Origin: Ciona savignyi
Taxonomy: Eukaryota; Chordata; Ascidiacea; Phlebobranchia; Cionidae
Direction: 5' to 3'
NCBI GenBank assembly: GCA_000149265.1
Contig: CH000003.1
Coordinates: forward strand, 61,099 to 125,098
Length of the DNA: 64,000 bases
How positions within the stretch are numbered: position 1 is the first letter of the stretch; the number at the start of each line of letters is the position of its first letter. The notes beneath the pieces were generated by a model. It made no database searches and was not told where the DNA came from. It was given only the letters and a program-made list of their open reading frames with translations. Made by a program: the position numbers and the translations under genes. Positions 56,600 through 64,000 of the stretch are shown piece after piece.

Positions 56600-57968
56600 C
56601 TACACCATAGTCTTGATATGGTAGCACTGGGACCAGTTATGTAGGCCATGATACATTACATTAGTATGGGTGGGTCCATGGTAGCACTGGGACCAGGAAT
56701 GTAGGCCATGATACATTACATTAGTATGGGTGGGTCTATGGTAGCACTGGGACCAGAAATGTAGGCCATGATACATTACATTAGTATGGGTGGGTCTATG
56801 GTAGCACTGGGACCAGAAATGTAGGCTATGATACATTACATAAATACGGGGGGACCATGGTAGCACTGGGACCAGGAATGTAGGCCAAAATACATTAAAT
56901 TAGTATGGATGGGACCATGGTAGCACTGGTACCAGGAATGTAGGCCATGATACATTACATTAGTATGGGTGGGTCCATGATAGCCCTGGGACCAGGAATG
57001 TAGGCCACAATACATTACATTAGTATGGGTGGGTCCATGGTAGCACTGGGACCAGGAATGTAGGTCATAATACATTACATTAGTATGGGTGGTTCTATGG
57101 TAGCACTGGGACCAGGAATGTAGGCCATGATGCATTACATTAGTAGGGATGGGTCCATGGTAGCACTGGGACCAGGAATGTAGGCCATGGTATATTACAT
57201 TAGTATGGGTGGGTCCATGGTAGCACTGGGACCAGGAATGTAGGCCATGATACATTACATTAGTATGGGTGGGTCCATGGTAGCCCTGGGACCAGGAATG
57301 TAGGCCCTGATACAATACATTCGTATGGATGGGTCCATGATAGCCCTGGGACCAGGAATGTAGGCCACAATACATTACATTAGTATGGGTGGGTCCATGG
57401 TAGCACTGGGACCAGGAATGTAGGTCATAATACATTACATTAGTATGGGTGGTTCTATGGTAGCACTGGGACCAGGAATGTAGGCCATGATGCATTACAT
57501 TAGTAGGGATGGGTCCATGGTAGCACTGGGACCAGGAATGTAGGCCATGGTATATTACATTAGTATGGGTGGGTCCATGGTAGCACTGGGACCAGGAATG
57601 TAGGCCATGATACATTACATTAGTATGGGTGGGTCCATGGTAGCCCTGGGACCAGGAAAGTAGGCCATAATACATTACATTAGTATAGGACGGACCATGG
57701 TAGCACTGGGACCAGGAATGTAGGCCATGATACATTACATTAGTATGGGTGGGTCCATGGTAGCACTGGGACCAGGAATGTATGCCATGGTATATTACAT
57801 TAGTATGGGTGGGTCCATGGTAGCACTGGGACCAGGAATGTAGGCCATGTCACATTACATTAGTATGGGTGGGTCCATGGTAGCACTGGGACCAGGAATG
57901 TAGGCCATGATACATTAAATTAGTGTGGGCGGGTCCCTGATAGCAGTGGGACCAGGAATGTAGGCCAT
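56600..57968. repeat. 60-bp minisatellite with six-unit higher order
   Basis: About 23 units of 60 bases (GGTAGCACTGGGACCAGGAA, TGTAGGCCATGATACATTAC, ATTAGTATGGGTGGGTCCAT). Units 57001-57300 recur as 57361-57660 with almost no change, showing a 360-bp higher-order block. The minus strand is open through the array because the period is a multiple of three; the HGLHSWSQCYHGPTHTN-type peptide is not supported as a gene. Confidence 0.95.
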
Positions 57969-58002
57969 GAATGATCTGATATCGCACACCAAATATACCC
58001 AC

Positions 58003-58102
58003 CTGTCTATGAGCTGGATATTATTGTTCTCACACTTGGGGAGGTAAACTGCACAAAGCAAAGGTTGTATGGCGTCCCAACATCTCGGCACTGCTCGTAT
58101 AC
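58003..58102 (-). CDS. SMO: Smoothened cysteine-rich-domain exon, duplicate a'
   Basis: A 100-base exon with acceptor TTCTACTTAG and donor GTGGGTAT, encoding [20 protein letters not shown] and [13 protein letters not shown]. This is the core of the Frizzled-type cysteine-rich domain in its Smoothened form. It matches the exon at 58806-58905 base for base as far as I can read, flanks included. The minisatellite begins directly beside it, so no downstream SMO exon follows. Confidence 0.75.
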
Positions 58103-58366
58103 CTAAGTAGAAATAGTAGAAACTGTCAAGGTATGGGGTAGTGGTTAAGACATTGAATATTAAATGAGAATGCTGCATACAATCAGAATGTAACCTAGAA
58201 TGCTAGCATAAGGAATTTTGTTTATCCACATGGTTGTAAACTCTATAATAAAGAGAGAAAAGAAAGTGGTTAAGTAATCCTGTTGTAAAACTAAGACTGT
58301 GTGTACATTGCGCAACAAGGGGCAAAACTTAAAGGGGGAAAGAGGGAAGAGAGGCCCATATCTTAC

Positions 58367-58395
58367 ATGGGCCTCTGGTGTGCTGGCAGATCTCT
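58367..58395 (-). CDS. SMO: Smoothened cysteine-rich-domain exon b (29 bases)
   Basis: After CCACAG the minus strand reads EICQHTRGP, with phases that join exon a (AG plus A) and put a Cys next (T plus GC or GT), as in Smoothened's conserved LCQ.TRGPC block. The donor is GTAAGA. Very short, but phase and motif agree. Confidence 0.6.
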
Positions 58396-58497
58396 CTGTG
58401 GAAAGATAGATTTCGATAAGATTGGATCGTCATTCTTATACCAACAATAAAGATATAAGGATAATCATATGATGACCTTGTGCCCACAGTCGGAAAA

Positions 58498-58735
58498 CTT
58501 CTCTAATATAGGATAGGATACTCATGTTTATAACTGGGGATGGGATAACATAGGTTTTTATAGAATCAACCTACTGTGTGTTGAATATGAGACATTGCTG
58601 CAGTTTTTGTTCAACCCAATAATCCACTGCGTTCCAACGTCTGTTTGCTCAGGAACACAGCTTCTTAGCGCCTGGTTTCGATCCCACAACCTTTCAGCTG
58701 ACGGTCCGACGCACTACTACTGTGCCAACCAGCGA
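58498..58735 (-). repeat. tRNA-derived SINE, antisense
   Basis: GGATAGGATACTCATGTTTA, AACCCAATAATCCACTGCG and GCGCCTGGTTTCGATCCCAC then CAACCTTTCAGCTGACGGTC are the antisense tail, body and head. It lies between the Smoothened exons. Confidence 0.7.
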
Positions 58736-58805
58736 GACCAAATTCAAGGGAGGGAAGACCAGAAATGGTGCTAATGATCTGATATCGCACACCAAATATA
58801 CCCAC

Positions 58806-58905
58806 CTGTCTATGAGCTGGATATTATTGTTCTCACACTTGGGGAGGTAAACTGCACAAAGCAAAGGTTGTATGGCGTCCCAACATCTCGGCACTGCTCG
58901 TATAC
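58806..58905 (-). CDS. SMO: Smoothened cysteine-rich-domain exon a
   Basis: Encodes the same [20 protein letters not shown] segment as 58003-58102. On the minus strand it precedes exon b (58367-58395), and the phases join (AG then A). Smoothened is the seven-pass transducer of Hedgehog signalling; this domain binds sterols. The flanking intron, about 200 bases, is also duplicated around 58003-58102. Confidence 0.75.
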
Positions 58906-58995
58906 CTAAGTAGAAATAGTAGAAACTGTCAAGGTATGGGGCAGTGGTTAAGAGATTAAATAATAAATGAGAATGCTGCATAAAATCAGAATGCA

Positions 58996-59597
58996 ACCTA
59001 GAATGCTAGCACAGGGAATTATGGAATTATGTAAAAAGGGTTGTCAATTATGGGAATAATAGAAAGGGGGAAAAGAAGGAAGGAGAGAAACTGGTCACTA
59101 AAACTATGGAAATTAATTCTAATCCTTCACCAAAACACCAACTACAACCCCAGCCCCATAACACTGACCATAACGACCTAATCTTCATTTTAGTCTGTAG
59201 TTTCCCTCCTTCCCTCTTTCCCTCCTTTTAGTTTCCCTCGCAACAAGTCTGCTATGCTGGTAACGCTGTCTGTTACATTGTGTTTACTCAGCAAATAAAG
59301 GCAGCTCACAGTGCGTACTAAATAGAGTGAATTCTTAAACTTTATTATCGAGTTGTTGGCAAGCACCAAGCCACTAGGTGGAACTTACGAGTCTGCAACA
59401 TAGAAATATTACATGACGGAAGTTATACTGCGGGGCAACTTTCAGTGAATCATCATTTTGAACTGACAGAGCAACTGGTGGGAAAAGATTAACTAAATAA
59501 ATGATTTTTTGGATCATTTAACTGTTATCAAGTTATATAAACATTCCTAATTATAATGAATGGCAATAAACAAAAAGCAAAATGTTAGCACAGCTAC
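58996..59597. other. no gene; repeated leader-like segment
   Basis: GCTGTCTGTTACATTGTGTT, ACTCAGCAAATAAAGGCAGC and TCACAGTGCGTACTAA (59260-59320) recur at 60470-60530 and, in part, before NTase copy 1 (AGCAGCTTACAATGCGG, 42340). TTAAACTTTATTATCGAGTT here matches the stretch before both NTase-TPR starts, so this is probably a broken upstream piece of that duplicated gene. Confidence 0.55.
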
Positions 59598-59659
59598 CTT
59601 TCCAACCAGTGGATCCTTGTAAGTACCCAGAGCCTTGAACATTAGGAACCAGAAATAGC
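59598..59659 (-). CDS. SMO: Smoothened intracellular-loop exon
   Basis: A 62-base exon (acceptor TGTCAAG, donor GTAGCT) encoding WFLMFKALGTYKDPLVGK, matching the conserved FKALGT block after the third membrane helix of Smoothened. About 95 residues that should lie between it and the exon at 59843-60052 have no room here, so exons are missing. Confidence 0.6.
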
Positions 59660-59842
59660 CTTGACACACTCAAATTAATTACAAATACCAATTCAGTTTA
59701 TACCCTTTTCACATTTTATAAAAAGTAATCAAACAGTTGTACAGGCCTACCATATTGCAAAAACACAAAACTTGCAAAAATTACATTTATAACCCACACC
59801 TCCCATCACTGGTATCCTGGTTGGAATCAAATCACCACTCAC

Positions 59843-60052
59843 CATCGCAAAGAGAGTGCAGACGCAGGTGACGGTAGCCCACACTGCGATGAATGTGTGC
59901 ATGTCGTCGTGCTGCTGTTCGTTAAACAGAGGGTTCAAGCACTGCAACCCGCACCCATCCACCCCATCATAATACGAAGCTACGTTGTCGGTCGCTATCA
60001 GGGGCGACGCGCATCCTGATTCGTTGAACTTCAAGCTTTTGGTGGCCTGGGA
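59843..60052 (-). CDS. SMO: Smoothened linker and first membrane-helix exon
   Basis: A 210-base exon, phase 0 at both ends, with acceptor TTTGTTAG and donor GTGAGT. It encodes KFNESGCASPLIATDN, GVDGCGLQCLNPLFNEQQHD and the start of helix 1 (MHTFIAVWATVTCVCTLFAM), which lines up with Smoothened from the extracellular linker into the membrane. On this strand it lies upstream of the cysteine-rich-domain exons that should precede it in the protein. Confidence 0.78.
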
Positions 60053-60059
60053 CTAACAA

Positions 60060-60660
60060 AACAGGAGGGGGTATTTTTGTTAAGACATTAAATAATAAAA
60101 ATCAGAATGCAACCTAGAGCTAGAATGCTAGTATAGAAAGGTTGTGTTTAGGTTTCAGTAATGGTCAATAAGAGCCAAACGACAACTGGTTTCGATCCCA
60201 CAACCTTACGACTGAGAGTCCCACACACTACCATGAACCACCCAAATGCATAGTATAGGGTACACACTCCACTCACATATTACCTGACCACAAGAGCAAC
60301 TTCTCTTTAACCCCTGTCAAAGTGTCAGCATCAATCTGTCATCAAAGTCTCATAAACACATTATAAATTATACAAAAGTACTTGCAAAGCAAAGAGTGCA
60401 TATCGTTAACATTTGTTAAAACTAAGACTTTGTGTACATTGCACAAAAAGTCTGCGATGCTGGTAACTCTCTGTCTGTTACATTGTGTTTACTCAGCAAA
60501 TAAAGGCAGCTCACAGTGCATACTAATTGGATAACAGTAATTACTTAAACTTTATTTATTATCTTTATTATCTATATTATTTTATTATTTATTATTTTAT
60601 TTATTTTAGTATACTTTATTATTTATTGGGACTTTATTATCGAGTTGTTTCTCAGCCAGG
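60060..60660. other. no gene; SINE scrap and leader-like repeat
   Basis: A SINE head remnant lies at about 60180-60245 (CTGGTTTCGATCCCACAACC). A leader-like repeat at 60413-60530 matches 58270-58320 and 59247-59330. A low-complexity TTTATTATTTATTATTTTA run precedes NTase copy 2. Confidence 0.55.
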
Positions 60661-60669
60661 AAGGTTGAA

Positions 60670-62672
60670 ATGGAAGTTGGTGAGATTGAGAAGAATCTGG
60701 TTCAGCAGTTGAAGTCATTATGTGATGGAAATGGGAAGGAAATTGATCCAATAAAATCAGTTCCAATATTTCTTGAGCTTGCCAAGGTTTATGAAAATAA
60801 AACTGAGAATAAAAAGAGGAATTGTATTCGTAGTGCAGCTCTGCTTAACGCTGCTATTGTAAGGGAGCCAAACAACCTACAAATTAAAAGGGAAATTCAA
60901 AGGTTCTGCTCTACTGTTCTGCTGAAAGCAAAAGCCAACAAAGTTGAAGCTGATTTAGTGCAAATGACAAATCAAGTACGACAAAAACTTAGTGAAGCAA
61001 GAATAGAATTCGGAAAACGTTTTGATGAAATAAAAAGAATCTCGGATGATGTAGATGGCGAAGAACTGCTCGCATTGGAAAAGAAGAAAGTCACAGATGT
61101 TCGAAATCTTCAAAATAAAGTTGCAAGGAAATATAGTGAGCTAATGAAGTCCGTTTCTGATAATTGCATTGAAATTATGGGAAAACCCCCATGCAAATAT
61201 TCTGTAGCAGCAATGGGTTCCTTAGCACGATCTGAGGTTACATTGTATTCAGATATGGAATTCATCATTCTTCTTGAAAATCCTGTTGCAGAGAGAAAAG
61301 ATAAAGAAATAATCTTCAGGTATTTCAGGTGGTTTTCTACAATTTTTCACATTGTTATAATCAATCTCGGAGAAACCATGATTCCTTCTGTTGCAATTCC
61401 CAGTTTAAATTGGTTTTATGACAAGGTCACACCAAATGGTGTTACATTCGATGGCATGATGCCACATGCAAGCAAAATTCCACTTGGAAGGCAACCAACA
61501 GAAAAGAAACCATGGAAAACTGAACTCATAAAAACAGTGGATGAAATGCTTACACATTTGAAAGAAGAGGAAATTCTAAACGAAGGATATCACCTTGGCG
61601 ACATGTTAAGCAAAACTGGCTATATTTCTGGTGATAAAAGAACTTTTGATGAATATAAGCAAAAGTCCCATGTTGTTGTAACAAGTAACGATAAAGAAAG
61701 TCAATTTTCGGAGCTGCGCAAACAAATTGATGAGGATTTGAAGAATTTGGACATTTTTGGTCAACAACTCAGTGCATCAATGAATTTGCAAAGTTACAAC
61801 ATTAAGAGAGTGATCTATAGAAGTGCAACTATTTTCTTGGCAGCATTTGGTAGAATTTATTCCATCAAAGAATCATCATGCTTTGATATCATCGATAAAT
61901 TAGAAGAAGATAAAAGATGTAGTGAAATCGTGGCTCACAAACTAAGATTTATGGTGGCAATAGCTTGTGAGCTCAGGTTTAAAGTTTACCATTTAAAGGG
62001 AAGACAGGATGACATTTTTATGGAAGGTTCTGGTTATAAGAAAGTTGTTTCAGGTTTGGTTGAACTTATTGAAAAACGAAGCCTTTCAACATTTATGGTA
62101 ACTACACACATGCTACATCGTATGTTAAGGGAGAAATTAACAGCGGATGCTCCACTTAATCTTGATGTATTGGAAGATGCTGCGTGGGGATTTATTGCAA
62201 AACTTTATATGTTGCCCCATCTTGGTTTAGAGAATGACTTGAAGCTGGAAATTGCAAAACTCGGCTCCACTATTCAACCCAACGATGTTGGAATCGATCA
62301 TACTTTGCTTGCGTTAATTAGTTTATTTGAGATGAATGAATACCAGCTCGGGTTCGATTTGTGTCGGAAAATACTTTAATTTCATACTCATTTTCACTTC
62401 AAAAGGTTGGAAAGTACGACAAGTCAATTGAAGTGTCGCACAAAGCTTTGGGGGTGTTAAAAGGAACCAACCGAAATACAAAGTTCCATATGGGCATTTA
62501 TGACTATCTCGGTTGTTGCTATCTTTGCATGAAGAAATATTTTAAATCTTTTATTTGTTTTCTTGAATCTGCCAGAATAACTGGTTTTATCGATTATAAA
62601 CTTTCAAATATAAAAGATAATACTCGAGCAGTTTACGAACACTTACTCACACAAGATCACCACATTCTTTAA
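60670..62672 (+). pseudogene. nucleotidyltransferase-TPR protein, copy 2, internal deletion
   Basis: 569 residues are open from the ATG at 60670, very similar to copy 1, including SVAAMGSLARSE and YSDMEFIILLE with the nucleotidyltransferase acids intact. After CRKIL the frame meets TAA at 62377-62379. Compared with copy 1, about 319 host bases are missing here (the end of the 5' part and the first TPR-like pair), and the text resumes as SFSLQKVGKYDKSIEVSHKA in another frame to 62672, ending LLTQDHHIL. A shorter enzyme lacking the TPR end could still be made. No BEL element is present. AATAAA occurs near 62718 and 62742. Confidence 0.8.
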
Positions 62673-62754
62673 CTAAATTTTAATTTTTTATTGGATCTCG
62701 ATTAAAGTTTGCTTCAAAATAAAGAAGTTTGCTTTAAATTGTCAATAAAACAGT

Positions 62755-63310
62755 AAATTATGGCATCGACGCTTCCACATAAATAATTGTTTCGCTGTGT
62801 GTTATAACTATTAATTCGCAATGTGTTTATTTAATGACGAAGTTAAACTACTCAAACTATTGTGTGGCCGAATGGTTAATGCAGCCGATTCATATGGAGC
62901 ATGTGTGGCTGTATTTTCATTTAACTGATTCTTTATAAAGAGGCAGAGCCCATCGCTGGTTCCCATATTACATTGTATATAGCGACCACCATTCAGCCCT
63001 TAACTGAGCAGCTATTGTGTATTTAGTGATCACGTAATTATGTTTAATATTGTTATTTACTTAATGTTTTAAACTGTATATTCTATTGAATGAGGTAATC
63101 AATCATAATGATGAAACCAAATGATCTTGTGTGTTGAATTTGAGACTCCGACCTTAACTGAAACCTGAGACTCCGACCTTAACTTAATCAGTGGCGGCAC
63201 ACGACCATGGTTGCTGCAAACTCAATAAAATACGCAACTCCTTCATTTAAATCCCAAGAAGTCGGACTTGTCATGTCGACTCGAGCTAAATTGCGAATAC
63301 GTGTAGCAAT
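62755..63310. repeat. 3' flank shared with NTase copy 1
   Basis: Partner of 51726-52135, with an extra insert at about 62815-62920 and a 30-base tandem duplication of GAGACTCCGACCTTAACT (63140-63185). Confidence 0.85.
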
Positions 63311-63529
63311 GTATTGCATACAATTTGTATAGCAGCGGTCAAACTTGTTAAATGACAGAGTCACCGCTTGATTATATAGTTGTTTTATTGGCTCAATTTT
63401 AACATGTTGTTCCCTGCATATGAACAGTAATGAGCAATTGTCTCAGAACAATTAAATCGGCATTTTGTCGGGTGTGCCACTGTCTCATAGACACATTGTT
63501 AAAATAAAAGTAAAGTACGGAAAAAATGT

Positions 63530-63688
63530 ACAAAAATGCAGGTAAATCTATGTACAAAGGTAAACATACAGAAGCTTGTGTAATTTATATGAATGATGGT
63601 AGGTAAAATGGATCAAGGTAGGACACCTGGTGGTTGGAATCGTGCTGTGTCATCATTCACTGGAAAATGCAAAGTAATAAATACCTCA
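63530..63688. repeat. segment shared with 53505-53682
   Basis: Second copy of the block described at 53505, here about 860 bases after the coding part, versus about 1.8 kb in copy 1. Confidence 0.85.
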
Positions 63689-63717
63689 TTACTGTAGAAG
63701 CGCTTTAAATTTTGAAG

Positions 63718-63950
63718 GGAATTTTACCAGGGTAAGACAACGGGTAAAAAGAGGTCATGTATTTTGTTGGGTAATCGCGCAGCGTGCAGCCAGTTAAAGT
63801 ACTGTACATGGCGGTATAGCTGAGGTAAGAAGGGTAAAGTCGAGAGAACGGCTTAGTCAAGCGAGGCCGACCGAGTGTTCACTGATATTATGGAATTATA
63901 CACAGTTTCTGTTTAGTATATTATGGTTTTATATTTATAAATCTCACAAG
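63718..63950. repeat. interspersed repeat, partner at 40838-41080
   Basis: ACCAGGGTAAGACAACGGGT, GTGCAGCCAGTTAAAGTACT, GTCAAGCGAGGCCG and CTGATATTATGGAATTATAC match the earlier copy in order with many differences. Confidence 0.65.
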
Positions 63951-64000
63951 GAGAGGTGATAGGGTAGCACACATAGCGCTGGAACAATGATTATAAAAAA

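Noticed and set aside
56600..57735. Long minus-strand frames of 299 and 88 residues made of HGLHSWSQCYHGPTHTN-type repeats
   Set aside because: They are translations of the 60-bp minisatellite; the period is a multiple of three, so openness is automatic. No start context or neighbouring coding sequence supports a gene.
62870..62905. tRNA-like text GTGTGGCCGAATGGTTAATG
   Set aside because: It has an A-box-like start but no matching acceptor stem or T-arm, so it is probably SINE-derived.

Overview
The window looks like nuclear DNA of a tunicate, most likely a Ciona species. This is inferred from AT-rich, intron-containing genes of animal type (alpha-1,6- and alpha-1,3-fucosyltransferases, Smoothened, a ciliary WD-repeat protein), the very high density of mobile elements, and intron acceptors placed just before start codons with no visible upstream exon. 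A run of exactly 100 N at 21597-21696 shows it is a draft assembly. No bacterial-style operons, rRNA or convincing functional tRNA genes were seen.

Layout. (1) 1-33.9 kb is a fucosyltransferase neighbourhood: a dead GT10 (alpha-1,3-type) copy at 244-2680; a nine-exon FUT8-like GT23 gene at 6348-25188 whose exon phases close to a 536-residue protein; a decayed duplicate of the FUT8 5' half at about 25.69-30.34 kb; and an intact three-exon GT10 gene at 31518-33246 (408 residues). FUT8 intron 1 holds a 40-bp minisatellite, an antisense BEL/Pao retrotransposon (7550-14666, target duplication ATACC) and a hAT-type MITE. FUT8 intron 6 is filled by a long array of about 340-bp units. (2) 33.96-39.2 kb is a decayed DNA transposon with a DDE (MULE-like) transposase, an Ulp1-type cysteine protease and a PHD finger, bounded by inverted arrays of 183-bp repeats. 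(3) 42.4-51.7 kb is a nucleotidyltransferase-TPR gene split by a second BEL/Pao element (44156-51114, target duplication TCAAG); removing the element and one duplication restores an uninterrupted frame of 774 residues. (4) 54.7-56.5 kb has minus-strand exons of a CFAP43-like WD-repeat gene, with a piggyBac-like end in its intron. (5) 56.6-57.97 kb is a 60-bp minisatellite. (6) 58.0-60.05 kb has Smoothened exons on the minus strand in an order that does not match the protein. (7) 60.67-62.67 kb is a second copy of the nucleotidyltransferase-TPR gene, broken by a deletion of about 319 bp, with the same 3' flank as copy 1.

The two fucosyltransferase families act on glycans in the Golgi (core fucose versus alpha-1,3 fucose), so their adjacency and joint duplication is a notable arrangement. 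Most of the rest is mobile DNA: tRNA-derived SINEs of one family, three short hAT-type MITEs, one probable solo LTR, two full-length BEL/Pao elements and one MULE-like element. All calls are from reading the sequence; no searches were run.
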